64,000 nucleotides of DNA from Streptomyces litmocidini (GTDB lineage Bacteria; Actinomycetota; Actinomycetes; Streptomycetales; Streptomycetaceae): positions 1 through 64,000 of the forward strand of contig NZ_BMTQ01000015.1 of the NCBI RefSeq assembly GCF_014649755.1, given 5' to 3'. A program made the translations under genes and the position numbers. This document shows positions 42,839 to 51,986 of this stretch, in pieces. The notes under the pieces are model-generated. The model did no database searches. It saw only the letters and a list, made by a program, of their open reading frames with translations, and was not told the DNA's origin. Numbering within the stretch: the stretch's first letter is position 1; each line of letters begins with the position of its first letter.

Positions 42839-43984
42839 ATGACATCAGACCTGGTCCAGGACTCATGGACTCGCATCGACGCGTGGCTGCGCGAGCACGC
42901 GCCCCGCACGTTTGCCACGCTTCGGCCGCCCGCAGCAGACGAAGAGATCGCAGCAGCGCAACAGGAACTGGGGGTCACCTTTCCTCCGGACCTGGTCGCT
43001 TCGCTCCTCCGGCACAACGGGGCGCTGGAGGGACCTGAGGCTTTCCGGTTCGGCACGGGCGACCGGCTGCTCGGAGTGAGCGGAATCCTCGGGGACACCG
43101 GGTTCATGCGAGGCATCGACCAGGGCCTCGACGGGGAGGCCGAGGACTACTGGCTTCACGATTACGTGAAGTTCGGTTCTTACGACGTGACGTCGGACGG
43201 TCTTCTGATGGATTGCCGCACCGGGCGGGACTCCTTCGGTGCGATCGGACGGTTCTTCGACGAGACCGGCACCAGTTTCGGGCAGGCCGACTCGCTGGGT
43301 GGGTATCTGGCCGAACTGGCCGGCACGCTTGAGTGCGGCCAGGACGCCGGTGTCGTCACCTTCAACGGCCGGCTGTTCTGGGAGGGGCGTCCGCCTGCCA
43401 GGCCGCAGTACAGTGCCGACGAGCCCCTTCCCGCACCGGATGAGCAGCTGCCAGAGCTGAACCTGTCCTACAGTCCCACCGACCTCCTCCACGTGAGCCA
43501 CCTGAACGGGCATGAGGAACTCGGTGCGCTGATCGCAGTCCTGCCGTATGAGCAGGTGGTCGACGCCGCGCGGAAGCAGCTGCGCAGACTGGCGGTCGAA
43601 ACGGGCCTGAACAACTACCCGGAGGTCAAGACAGCCCTGGACGCGTGGGAGTGCGGTGTGGCCCCGCCGCAGCCGGACCAGACCGGCCCGCTCGCCTTGC
43701 GACTCCGCTCGGTGCTCACACAGGCCGACACCGGCCGAGACCACACGCGCAGGTGGGCCGCGGAGAAAATAGCCCTCGGGATCTGGGGGTCCCCGTACAG
43801 GTCCGTGTGCGAGAGCGCGGAGACCCGGAGTCACTTCACTCTCGACTGGCGTGCGGATCTGCATGCGGACCTGGGCAATCAGCCCCTGCCACCGATACCT
43901 GACGACCGATTCTGGGGGGCGTTGCGCAACCCCGCCATCGACTCCAGTTGGTACGCGGCCCAGTACGGCCAAGATCAGGACTGA
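42839..43984 (+). CDS. SMI1/KNR4 (SUKH) family protein (381 aa)
   Basis: The SUKH core is in DEEIAAAQQELGVTFPPDLV followed by ASLLRHNGALEGPEAFRF, with the later DSLGGYLAELAG helix. The C-terminal half (about 200-381) is a further unassigned domain. ATG 42839 has AAGGT upstream; the 42809 start adds ten residues. SUKH proteins are common immunity proteins in polymorphic-toxin loci. Here it is divergent from the Trypco2/protease pair, so an immunity role is possible but unproven; no toxin partner is seen. Confidence 0.8.
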   Translation: MTSDLVQDSWTRIDAWLREHAPRTFATLRPPAADEEIAAAQQELGVTFPPDLVASLLRHNGALEGPEAFRFGTGDRLLGVSGILGDTGFMRGIDQGLDGEAEDYWLHDYVKFGSYDVTSDGLLMDCRTGRDSFGAIGRFFDETGTSFGQADSLGGYLAELAGTLECGQDAGVVTFNGRLFWEGRPPARPQYSADEPLPAPDEQLPELNLSYSPTDLLHVSHLNGHEELGALIAVLPYEQVVDAARKQLRRLAVETGLNNYPEVKTALDAWECGVAPPQPDQTGPLALRLRSVLTQADTGRDHTRRWAAEKIALGIWGSPYRSVCESAETRSHFTLDWRADLHADLGNQPLPPIPDDRFWGALRNPAIDSSWYAAQYGQDQD

Positions 43985-44007
43985 CCCCAGGGGTTTCGGT
44001 TCCGCGC

Positions 44008-44046
44008 GAGCGCTTCATATGGCGGTTATCGCCAGACGAAGCGCTC
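44008..44046. terminator. Nested hairpin after the SUKH gene
   Basis: The outer arms GAGCGCTTC/GAAGCGCTC enclose an inner GGCG-GTTAT-CGCC stem. It lies 24 bases past the SUKH stop and 12 before the transposase remnant; plausible terminator for either. Confidence 0.55.
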
Positions 44047-44057
44047 ACTGAGGATCT

Positions 44058-44625
44058 TCAGCGCTGCCGCTCAAGCGTGAGGACGGCCTTGACGATTGAC
44101 GTCGTGCGGTGGGGGCTGCACCGGGACCTGCGGAAGATCCGCCAGGACTTCAGGCTCGCGACACCGCGTTCAACGGGCGCTCGTGCTGCGGCCAGCGCCT
44201 GGTTGGGGGTCTTCTCGGTGGGAGTGAGTTCCTGGAGTGGCCTGCGTTCGATACCGGTCGTCAGCCACGGTCCTGCGCCTTGGTGGGCGAGATCGGCCAG
44301 GATGGGAACGCCCTGGCGCTCGCAGATCCGGATGATCCGGTGGGTGCGGGCGGCGGTCAGGTCGTGCGTACGGCCCGGCAGGGCGGGCGAGAGCCACAGC
44401 AGCCGGCCTCCCGGGTCGGTGACGACCTGCACGTTCACGCCGTGGCGCCGGTGTTTGTGGGAGTAGTCGGCCCGGCCGTTGCCGGCCCGGTCGCACTCGG
44501 CGAGGGTGCCGTCGAGCAGGATGAAGTCGGGATCGTACTCGCGCAGCGTCTTGAGCAGACCCGGTGCTCGTTCGGCGAGCAGGTCGACGACCGCGCTGGT
44601 GACGATCGTCGGAGCGAACGGCTCG
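44058..44625 (-). pseudogene. IS5/HARBI1-like (DDE_Tnp_4) transposase, N-terminally truncated
   Basis: The frame reads DFILLDGTLAECDRAGNGRA (first catalytic Asp), then YSHKHRRHGVNVQVVTDPGG and LLWLSPALPGRTHDLTAART, then ILADLAHQGAGPWLTTG and ARAPVERGVASLKSWRIF (Glu). The usual N-terminal HTH is missing; upstream of about 44600 the frame is open but unrelated. The catalytic core looks intact, but with no N-terminus it is probably inactive. Confidence 0.75.
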
Positions 44626-44897
44626 GGGAAGTCCGCCCTCGCCTGGCTGGGGGAAGCCGGGAGGCCGGTGATCGGGGCGGCACGGTCCTCGTGGGTGGGG
44701 TCGGGCGTGGGTTCAGCGGGCACGGTGTCCTCGGTCTTTTCCCCCCGGCTGGTGGGCCGGGGCCACCGTGAGGAAGCCCCCTTGACCGCCGTCTGGCCCC
44801 AGCCCACCACAGAGCCCGGGATGCCCCATGACAGGCCCCTGTCCGCACGGTTTGCCCGTGACCGGCATCAGCGGTTCCCCGTCCGAACGAGAGGCCG

Positions 44898-44939
44898 GGC
44901 GGTGCCCGGGGCGGAGTTTCCCCTTCCCCGGGCACCGCC
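44898..44939. terminator. 14-bp perfect stem hairpin
   Basis: GGCGGTGCCCGGGG and its complement with a 14-base loop. It lies in the 44811-45174 gap, between the transposase remnant and the sigma-factor gene. I see nothing else firm in that gap. Confidence 0.55.
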
Positions 44940-45174
44940 TCGTCCGGGGCGGGATGCCGCAGGCAACGGGCCTGGACGAGGGGGCACCGCAAGCACGGTG
45001 TGGCTTCGATCGACAGGTGGCCCCGTGCCCGCGGGAGCGGACGAGGCGGGTGGGCGGCGAGGATTTGCAGGTGGCCCGTCCGAGGATCGGCGGATGGCCC
45101 AGGCCGGACCTGTCCTTCTGGTGCGGGGTGCCCAGACCTGGCGGATTCTGTTGGAGCTCCCTCTCGAGGCGCGC

Positions 45175-46140
45175 ATGACCGGTGTGCGGCATGATGATCC
45201 GGTGGACTTCGATCCGTACCGGGGCGAGTTGGTGGCGTACTGCTACCGGATGCTGGGCTCGTTCCACGAGGCCGAGGACCTGGTGCAGGAGACGTTGCTG
45301 CGGGCGTGGAAGGCCCGGGACCGGTACGACCCGGCGCGCGCGTCGGTGCGGACCTGGCTGTACCGGATCGCGACCAACGTGTGTCTGACCGCGTTGGAGG
45401 GGCGTGGGCGGCGTCCGCTGCCGTCCGGGTTGGGGGCGCCGAGCGGCGATCCCGGGGCGCCGCTCGTGCCCGCGCTCGATGTGCCCTGGCTGGAGCCGTT
45501 CCCCGACGCGCGGTTCGACGTGGAGGCCAGGGCCGACCTGCGGCTCGCGTGGGTGGCGGCGGTGCAGGTCCTGCCGGCGCGGCAGCGGGCGGTGCTGGTA
45601 CTGCGCGAGGTGCTGGCGTTCACCGCCGCCGAGGTCGCCGAACAGTTGGGGACCACGGTCGCTGCGGTCAACAGCGCGCTGCAGCGGGCCCGGGCCGCCC
45701 TCGTGGACGTGGGTGATGCCGGTGCGATCACCGAGCCTGACGATCCCGAGGTGCGGGCGGTCGTCCGGCGGTACGTGCAGGCGTTCGAGGCGGCGGACGT
45801 TCCCGCGCTGGTGCGGCTGCTGGCCGACGACGCGGTGCTGGAGATGCCGCCGGTGCCGCTGTGGTACCGGGGCAGTCAGGACTACGGGCGGTTCATGGAG
45901 CGGGTGTTCGAGATGCGTGGCACGGGCTGGGGCATGCGGGCGCTGACCGCCAACGGGCAGCCCGCGCTCGCCGCGTACGCGCCGGGGCCCGGCGGCGTGC
46001 ACCGTGTGCACACCCTGCAGGTCTTCACCGTCACCGACGGCCGCATCGCACACAACGTCGTGTTCGCCGATCCGCGCGTCTTCGACGGCTTCGAGCTGCC
46101 GCGCGAGATTCCCTCGGACGATTTCCGCCGGGAGCGATGA
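45175..46140 (+). CDS. ECF-type RNA polymerase sigma factor with SnoaL-like C-terminus (321 aa)
   Basis: Region 2 is seen in LVAYCYRMLGSFHEAEDLVQ followed by ETLLRAWKARDRYDPARAS, and region 4 in LPARQRAVLVLREVLAFTAA followed by EVAEQLGTTVAAVNSALQRA. Residues about 195-321 form a SnoaL/NTF2-like domain (VQAFEAADVPALVRLLADDA). This architecture belongs to the SigJ/ECF41-like groups, where the C-terminal domain controls activity. ATG 45175 has GAGG upstream. It precedes a DHFR-fold gene and an EthD-like gene, likely its regulon or operon. Confidence 0.85.
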   Translation: MTGVRHDDPVDFDPYRGELVAYCYRMLGSFHEAEDLVQETLLRAWKARDRYDPARASVRTWLYRIATNVCLTALEGRGRRPLPSGLGAPSGDPGAPLVPALDVPWLEPFPDARFDVEARADLRLAWVAAVQVLPARQRAVLVLREVLAFTAAEVAEQLGTTVAAVNSALQRARAALVDVGDAGAITEPDDPEVRAVVRRYVQAFEAADVPALVRLLADDAVLEMPPVPLWYRGSQDYGRFMERVFEMRGTGWGMRALTANGQPALAAYAPGPGGVHRVHTLQVFTVTDGRIAHNVVFADPRVFDGFELPREIPSDDFRRER

Positions 46141-46197
46141 GCCGGGGCGGTGCGGCCGGTACGTACCGGTGAGCACCGAACCGAAGGGAATCTCATC

Positions 46198-46761
46198 ATG
46201 AGTGTCATCGTCATCGAGTTCATCACCCTGGACGGAGTCGTGGCCGATCCGGACGGGTCCGCCGGCACGCCGTTGGGCGGCTGGGCCTTCCGGTACGGCC
46301 CGGAGGCGGTCGCCGGGGACAAGTTCCGGCTCGGCCGCGCGCTGGACGACGGGGTGCTGCTGCTCGGGCGCACGACCTGGCAGCTGTTCTCCCAGCTGTG
46401 GCCGGGCCGCGACGACCCGTTCGCCGCGCGGATGAACGCCGTGCCGAAGCTGGTCGCCTCCCGCACCCTGCCCCACGACGCCACGTCGGCGTGGGCGAAC
46501 TCCCAGGTCCTCGACGGCGACCTGGTCGACGCCGTCAAGCACGAGCGGCGGGACGTGATCGTCACCGGCAGCCTGAGCATCGTGGACCGGCTGATGGCCG
46601 CGGACATGGTCGACGAGTACCGGCTGCTGACCTTTCCCACCGTCCTCGGCACCGGCCGGCGGCTCTTCCCGGCCGACGGTCCCCACGCCGGGCTGGAGTG
46701 CCTGGCCGTCGAGCAGGTCGGCGCCGCCGTCCTCACCCGCTACCGCAGGACCGCCCGATGA
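46198..46761 (+). CDS. Dihydrofolate reductase-fold protein (RibD C-terminal family, 187 aa)
   Basis: VIVIEFITLDGVVADPDGSA, then LLLGRTTWQLFSQLWPGRDD, then DVIVTGSLSIVDRLMAADMV and LTFPTVLGTGRRLFPADGP, match the RibD_C/DHFR-like family. These are NADPH-binding reductases of mostly unknown substrate. ATG 46198 follows GAAGGGA. Its stop overlaps the next gene (ATGA). Confidence 0.85.
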   Translation: MSVIVIEFITLDGVVADPDGSAGTPLGGWAFRYGPEAVAGDKFRLGRALDDGVLLLGRTTWQLFSQLWPGRDDPFAARMNAVPKLVASRTLPHDATSAWANSQVLDGDLVDAVKHERRDVIVTGSLSIVDRLMAADMVDEYRLLTFPTVLGTGRRLFPADGPHAGLECLAVEQVGAAVLTRYRRTAR

Positions 46762-47075
46762 CCGCCCGCTTCGTCGCCCTGTACGAGACGCCCGCCGACT
46801 CCGCGGCATTCGACCGGCGGTACCACGATGTCCACCTCCCACTCGCGCGCCGTCTGCCGGGGCTGCGCCGCTACACCATCAGCCGTGACCCGATCGCCGT
46901 CCGCGGGGGCGCACCGTACTACCTGGTCGCCGAGCTCGAGTGGGACACGATGGACGAACTGCACGCCGCCTTCGCCTCACCCGAGGGACACGCCGCCGCA
47001 GCCGACGCGGCGCACCTGCAGGAACTCGCCCCGGTCCGCAGCATGATCCTCACCGTGGGCGAGAGCGTGCTGTAG
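46758..47075 (+). CDS. EthD-family protein (105 aa)
   Basis: A ferredoxin-like dimeric alpha/beta barrel: FVALYETPADSAAFDRRYHD followed by VHLPLARRLPGLRRY, then YYLVAELEWDTMDELHAAFA. Family members include EthD and small dehydratases or oxygenases. It starts in an ATGA overlap with the DHFR-like gene and so is co-translated. The three genes may form a small oxidative-stress or catabolic unit; inference only. Confidence 0.8.
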   Translation: MTARFVALYETPADSAAFDRRYHDVHLPLARRLPGLRRYTISRDPIAVRGGAPYYLVAELEWDTMDELHAAFASPEGHAAAADAAHLQELAPVRSMILTVGESVL

Positions 47076-47189
47076 GCGATCTCCGTGCGTATGCGCAACG
47101 AACTCGCCAGGCTCAGCCCGCTCGGATCGTCCGTGCCGGTGCCGGCGAGGACGCCCGCTCCCCCGGGCGGTGCGAGGTGGCCGGCTGCC

Positions 47190-48081
47190 GGCCCTCGGGG
47201 GAGCCGGCGCGCCTCGTCAGCTTCGGGGATGAGCCGAGTCTGTATGTGCCGTGGTCGCTTCGTGGCCTCGGTCGTGGCCCGCTCGGGGAGGAGGGCGAGG
47301 AGCTGTTGCGTGTGGCCCGGCAGTTCTGCCTCCGCCAGTCCGGTGACGATGTCGCGCAGCGGCACGGGCTGATCGACCAGGAGGGTGTCGTCGGACAGGA
47401 GCCGGGCAGGCACCAGGGTGTCGAGCCCGGTGTCGTGTCCAGCATGTGGTGCACCTGTCTGTGCGGCGTGTGGGGAACGACCGGGGGGCGGAGAGGCGCG
47501 CTCGGGCGTGGGCGCGGGACATCTCCCAGGGCGCCTGCGGCACCGTTCCGTCGCGTCAGGGCGCGCGAGGGCTCGGTGCAGAGCGCCTCCAGACGCCACC
47601 GAGGGTCGTTCGATCGCTCACAGCCCGGGCCGTACTCGTGGACGATCGCGCGACGCGGCTCCTCGTCCGGGCCGGGGATCTCTGCCCGGGGGCGGCCAGG
47701 TGCTCGTCGGGCGTGCGAGTGTTCTCGGGGCCTCGGTGATCCGGTGCAGCGCGAGCACGAACCAGGCCGCCGCCTCGACGGTCGGCGCTTCGCCGACGTG
47801 GACGCGCGGTCCTCCGGCCTGTCCCCGCCGGGGCCGGCCACGATCGCCTCGGCCCCGTACCGCTCGACCAAGCCCGTGAAACCCACCTCGCCGAGCCGCT
47901 GCCGGCGCCACCGGGGCGAAAAGGCGAGCGTGGCCGGCTCCCTGCCGGCCACGCGGTCACCGAGCAGCCTCCGGGCGTTCAGCCTCGCGTCCGCCATGCC
48001 GTACGAGGACTCGGCGCTCCGGGCCTCGCGGCGCAGCCGGGGCGGGAGCTCCGCCCGGAGTCGGCGGGACGGAGGGCTCAT
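47190..48081 (-). pseudogene. Heavily frameshifted unrecognised gene
   Basis: Minus-strand coding segments alternate between frames. ADARLNARRLLGDRVAGREP and VGFTGLVERYGAEAIVAGPG come first, then VHVGEAPTVEAAAWFVLALH in another frame, then IVHEYGPGCERSNDPRWRLE back in the first. LVPARLLSDDTLLVDQPVPL and AEAELPGHTQQLLALLPERA follow in a third frame. At least three frame changes are needed. I do not recognise the family. No other gene fits 47076-48108. Confidence 0.45.
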
Positions 48082-48108
48082 CGGACCTCGGCGGTGCCCT
48101 GTGGCGCC

Positions 48109-49287
48109 TCAGCCGGTCGTTGCGGCGAAGGGCCCGTTGTCCGCGAAGGCGAGTTTCGCGAAGTTCTCGGCGATGCGCCGGTGGCCTTCGGGGCCGGGGT
48201 GGAGCGCGTCCGGCAGCGGGAACCGGTCGTGGTCGGTGTCGCCGTAGAGGTCGAGTCCGTCGAGGTAGTGGAGGTGGGGGTCTTCGGCGGACCGCTGCTC
48301 GACGATGTCGGCCAGGACGTCGCGGATGATCGTGAGCGTCAGCCGTCCGGCGGCGGTCTCGGCCGGATCGCCGGTGGCCTCGTATTTCAGGGTTCCGCCG
48401 GAGAGGTCCGGCATGAGCGGCCCGGGGGTGTTCTCGTGGGTCGGACAGAGGATCGGTGAGATCAGCAGCAGGGGGGTCGTGGGGTGGCCCTCGCGGAGGG
48501 TGTCGAGGAAGCCGTGGACGGCGGGGACGAAGGCGCGCAGGCGCATGGCGTCGGTGTTGACGATGTTGATGCCGAGCTTGACGCTGATCAGGTCCGCGGG
48601 GGTGTCGCGCATCGCGCGGGCGGTGAACGGGGCGGCCAGTGCGCTGCCGCCGAATCCGAGGTTGACCAGCTCCACGTCGCCCGCGGAGGCGGCCAGTGCG
48701 GGCCAGATGGTGCTGGGGAAGACGGCGTTGGATCCGTGGCTGATGGAGCTGCCGTGGTGCAGCCACACTCGGCGCCCCGTGTCGGGGGCCGGGGTGACGG
48801 GGGCGTCGGTCCGCAGGGCGATGACCTCGGTGATCTCCGCGTGCGGGAGCCAGATCTCGATGTTCTTCTCGCCGGTGGGGAGGTCGGTGAAGCGGGCGGT
48901 GCCGGCCGGGCCCGGGGTGAGGTGCGCGGTCTGGGTCTGCATGTCGGTGATGGTGCGCAGGTTCCCGCCGGGCACGGTGGCCTGGGCGGTGAGCAGGCCG
49001 TCGACCCGGAGGTCGTAGACGCCGTCGGGCGGGGGCGGGAAGCCCGCGTAGACCCGCTTGGTGGGCAGGGTGTCCAGGTCGATGGTGGTGGCGCTCGTAC
49101 GGAAGGCCAGCCGGACGCCGGAGGGTTGGGCCTCCGCGACGGCCAGCCGGTCGTCGGGGATCTGACGGCGCGCCCGGGCGGGCAGTCGGTGCGGCAGCAG
49201 ACCGTGGGCCGTCACCTCCACGTCGAGGTGTCCGCGCAGGAAGTCGGCGGTGATGGGGGTGGTGATCAGGTTCTGGCCGGTGCTCAT
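48109..49287 (-). CDS. SGNH/GDSL-family hydrolase (392 aa)
   Basis: The N-terminal 170 residues are a beta-sandwich accessory domain. The SGNH domain has block I WLHHGSSISHGSNAV (nucleophile Ser), block II NLGFGGSA (Gly), block III LGINIVN (Asn) and block V PDALHPGPEGH (Asp/His). It is probably an esterase acting on carbohydrate or lipid esters. There is no signal peptide. ATG 49287. It is followed upstream by a TetR gene on the same strand (80 bases), a likely regulator pair. Confidence 0.85.
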   Translation of the reverse strand: MSTGQNLITTPITADFLRGHLDVEVTAHGLLPHRLPARARRQIPDDRLAVAEAQPSGVRLAFRTSATTIDLDTLPTKRVYAGFPPPPDGVYDLRVDGLLTAQATVPGGNLRTITDMQTQTAHLTPGPAGTARFTDLPTGEKNIEIWLPHAEITEVIALRTDAPVTPAPDTGRRVWLHHGSSISHGSNAVFPSTIWPALAASAGDVELVNLGFGGSALAAPFTARAMRDTPADLISVKLGINIVNTDAMRLRAFVPAVHGFLDTLREGHPTTPLLLISPILCPTHENTPGPLMPDLSGGTLKYEATGDPAETAAGRLTLTIIRDVLADIVEQRSAEDPHLHYLDGLDLYGDTDHDRFPLPDALHPGPEGHRRIAENFAKLAFADNGPFAATTG

Positions 49288-49366
49288 GGCCTCGGGCCTC
49301 CGCGCTTCTGGGGTGGGGCTGTCAGGACGGTGTGCGCGTGCGGCCGGTGCCGGTGACGCGGCGCGG

Positions 49367-49945
49367 TCAGGGCGCGGAGCCGGTCCGCAACGCGGTGTCG
49401 AGGCGGTCGAGGGTCCAGGCCCAGGACTGCTGCGCGGCGACGTCCGTGTGGTCGAACGCTCCGGCCGCCTCGAGAGAGGCGTAGCCGTGGAAGACGCTGC
49501 CCAGCATGCGGACCGCGTGCGTCTGGTCCGGCTCGGGCAGGTCGTAGCCGCGAAGGAGCGCCCGCGTCATCTGCGCGTGCCGGACGCCGGCGCCGGCCAT
49601 GGCGGTCTGCGGATCGAGCCGGTACCGGGCCGCCTCGTAGCGGCCCGGGTGCGCCCGGGCGTAGTCCCGGTAGGCGTTCGCGAAGGCCGTCAGGGCGTCT
49701 TTGCCCGCACGCCCGGCCACCGCGTCGGCGACCCGGTCGGCGAGTTCCTCCAGGGCGAGCAGCGCGATCCGGGTCTTGAGCTCGTGGGAGTTCTTCACGT
49801 GCGCGTACAGGCTCGCGGGTTTCACGTCGAAACGCCGGGCGAGCGCGGACAGGGTGACCTCGCCGAAACCGACTTCGTCGGCGAGGTCCGCACCTGCGAG
49901 CGCCAGCCGCTCCGGGGTCAGTCCTGCCCGCACCACAACCATCAC
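49367..49945 (-). CDS. TetR-family regulator (192 aa)
   Basis: The HTH reads FGEVTLSALARRFDVKPASL followed by YAHVKNSHELKTRIA, typical of TetR_N. The C-terminal domain (GRYEAARYRLDPQTAM..., MLGSVFHGYASLEAAGAF) is of the WHG/TetR_C_13 type. ATG 49945 (or the next codon). A repeat pair upstream (49957-49998) is a candidate operator. It is likely to control itself and the SGNH hydrolase gene. Confidence 0.85.
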   Translation of the reverse strand: MMVVVRAGLTPERLALAGADLADEVGFGEVTLSALARRFDVKPASLYAHVKNSHELKTRIALLALEELADRVADAVAGRAGKDALTAFANAYRDYARAHPGRYEAARYRLDPQTAMAGAGVRHAQMTRALLRGYDLPEPDQTHAVRMLGSVFHGYASLEAAGAFDHTDVAAQQSWAWTLDRLDTALRTGSAP

Positions 49946-49956
49946 CTACTCCCACT

Positions 49957-49998
49957 ATGCCTACGATCACTCTAGATCTACCTATGACCTGTAGGCAT
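49957..49998. promoter_or_regulatory. Candidate TetR operator/promoter
   Basis: ATGCCTAC (49957-49964) and its exact complement GTAGGCAT (49991-49998) flank an AT-rich core containing TCTAGATCTA. It lies 12 bases upstream of the TetR start, with unusually low GC for this DNA. Good candidate for an autoregulatory site. Confidence 0.5.
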
Positions 49999-50111
49999 CT
50001 GTCGGTTTCGCCTCCTCGGCGAGGGGCTTTGCCGCGCCCCCGTCCGCGGCGTCGGGTCGTGCTGCCGGGGTCCTGCCGGGGCCGGCTCCGGACCACCGGC
50101 CGGCTCCACGG

Positions 50112-51986
50112 TCATCGGGCCGTCTCCGCGGTGTTCACGGTGGCCAGGCGTCGGTTGTACTGGATCACGTCGTACTGCTGGTCACCGGAGACCACGACCT
50201 CCCGGCGCGAGGGAGTGGCGGGGAAGAAGTCGTCGGCGTCGAACGGTGCGCCGGCGGCCACGTACGCCTGCCCCTGCGGGAACGCGTACATGGTGAACCG
50301 CGTCTGCGCCGACGCGGGCAGTCCCTGGGGGTACTCGTCGGCGCGGGGGTAGGCCGTCGTGTAGACGGAGACCGACTTCGCCCCGCTCGCGGGACGGACG
50401 ATCCGCGCGTGCGGGGCGGGGCGGGTGTTCACGCCCGCCGGGTTGTGGATCCATCCCTTGCGCCCGCCGAACCAGATGGCCGTCCAGTCCCCCCGCACAT
50501 CGGCGACCACGAATTCCTGCCCCCACATCGCGGTCGATCCCCAGTCGTCGATGTGCTCGGTTCCCGCCGAGCCGTCCGGACGGAGGGCGAGGTCGGAGAC
50601 GAGCGGGGCGTCGGAGCGGGGTTCCGTGCGGACGTAGAGGAAGTTCGAAGGCTGTGTCCGGGTGCGGCAGGTCGGGGCGCACACCGTCACCCTCTGCGCG
50701 TTCTCGCCGTACTTCGGGGCGATGGTGACCGCCTGTCCGATCCCGACGGCCCCGCCCTCCTCGAGGGCCTCGGCGCCGACGAGGGCCATGAACTTCTCCC
50801 AGTCCCAATAGGGGCCGGGATCCCAGTGCGCGTCCGGCGCGCGGGCCGGCCTCGGCGGAAGGACGTTGTCGTGCCCGATGATGTGCTTGCGGTCCAGGGG
50901 GACGTCGAAGCGCCGTGCCAGGTAGACCACCAGCGCGGCGGTCGCCTCGTACTGAGCCGGAGTGAACCAGGTCGGCCCCTGGGCGGCGTACCCCTCCAGC
51001 TCGATGCCGACGCCGTGCAGGTTCAGCCAGTAGTTCCCGGCGTGGAACGCGATGTCCTTGGTGGCCACCATCTGCGTCACCGCACTGCCGTCGGCCTTCA
51101 TCACGTAGTGCGCGGAGGTCCCGCCGGCGGGGTCCTGGAACCAGCTGACTCCCCCGTCGTACGACCCTTCGAGGTCATGGATGACGATGAAGTCGATGTC
51201 CATGCCGTTCGCGTTCCGCGAGGACACCTGGTAGTTCGAGACGGCAGCGGGGGCGAACCGGCAGTTCAGCCGGCTCGGGCACTCCGGCACCGCCGCCGCG
51301 GCCTGCTTCCGCAGCCCCAGGAACGCGAGCTGTGACCTCGCCGGACGGATGGACGGCGACTTCGGCAACGACACGCTCTGGCCGTCCTTGCGCACCTTCC
51401 GCCTGCCGTCGCGGATCGCTTCGAAGACGCCGTCGGCGAACCGTCCGGCGACGGTGGCGTCGGGGGCCTGGCTGTAGCGCGCCACAGCCCCGTACCAGTC
51501 ACCCGGGTCGAGCGGCATCTGACGGGTGATCCGCCGTTGGTACGAGGCGAGCAGGGCGGCGCCGCCTCGGAGGTTCTGCAGTTCGTCCCGCTTGAGGGTC
51601 TCGGGCGCGACGCCGATCATCGCGGCGGCGGCCTGCAGTGTGTGTTCGGACGGGTCGTCGGTGCCCGTGGCGTCCACCGGCCCTTCGCCCGGGCGGTGGG
51701 CGTGGGTTCCCCCGGACGTCGTGTCCGTCAGGTGCATCGGACCGTAACCGCCCTTGGTGCTCGGGCGGCCTTCGCCGGCCTCCCACCACGAGGACTCGTA
51801 GCTGACGCCGAGGAGCACGTCCTTCGGCACGCCGAATTCCGCCGCCGCTCGCCCGGCCGCCCGCTCGAAGCCGCCGGGGGTCGTGTCGGAGGGCCGGGCG
51901 TTCCCGGCAGTGGCGCATCCCCAGATGAGGGCTGCCGCCAGTCCCGCAGCACCGAAACCCCGGTGCCGCCTGTGTCTTCCGGTCAC
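50112..51986 (-). CDS. Secreted N-acetylmuramoyl-L-alanine amidase with transglycosylase-like domain (624 aa)
   Basis: Signal or lipoprotein-like N-terminus (GFGAAGLAAALIWGCATAG). Residues about 40-170 resemble a lytic transglycosylase/SLT fold (VPKDVLLGVSYESSWWEAGE, YGPMHLTDTTSGG). The amidase_2/PGRP domain (about 255-420) has FIVIHDLEGS, IAFHAGNYWLN, GVGIELEGYA and IIGHDNVL with DPGPYW. The C-terminus is SH3-like. It hydrolyses peptidoglycan outside the membrane. GTG 51986 has GGGA upstream; in-frame upstream codons lack homology. LAAALIWGC could be a lipobox-like site. Confidence 0.85.
   Translation of the reverse strand: MTGRHRRHRGFGAAGLAAALIWGCATAGNARPSDTTPGGFERAAGRAAAEFGVPKDVLLGVSYESSWWEAGEGRPSTKGGYGPMHLTDTTSGGTHAHRPGEGPVDATGTDDPSEHTLQAAAAMIGVAPETLKRDELQNLRGGAALLASYQRRITRQMPLDPGDWYGAVARYSQAPDATVAGRFADGVFEAIRDGRRKVRKDGQSVSLPKSPSIRPARSQLAFLGLRKQAAAAVPECPSRLNCRFAPAAVSNYQVSSRNANGMDIDFIVIHDLEGSYDGGVSWFQDPAGGTSAHYVMKADGSAVTQMVATKDIAFHAGNYWLNLHGVGIELEGYAAQGPTWFTPAQYEATAALVVYLARRFDVPLDRKHIIGHDNVLPPRPARAPDAHWDPGPYWDWEKFMALVGAEALEEGGAVGIGQAVTIAPKYGENAQRVTVCAPTCRTRTQPSNFLYVRTEPRSDAPLVSDLALRPDGSAGTEHIDDWGSTAMWGQEFVVADVRGDWTAIWFGGRKGWIHNPAGVNTRPAPHARIVRPASGAKSVSVYTTAYPRADEYPQGLPASAQTRFTMYAFPQGQAYVAAGAPFDADDFFPATPSRREVVVSGDQQYDVIQYNRRLATVNTAETAR

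Noticed and set aside
44811..45174. Minus-strand CxxC-containing frame as a small zinc or WhiB-like protein
   Set aside because: No complete motif set and the frame is Pro/Arg-rich; looks like shadow coding.
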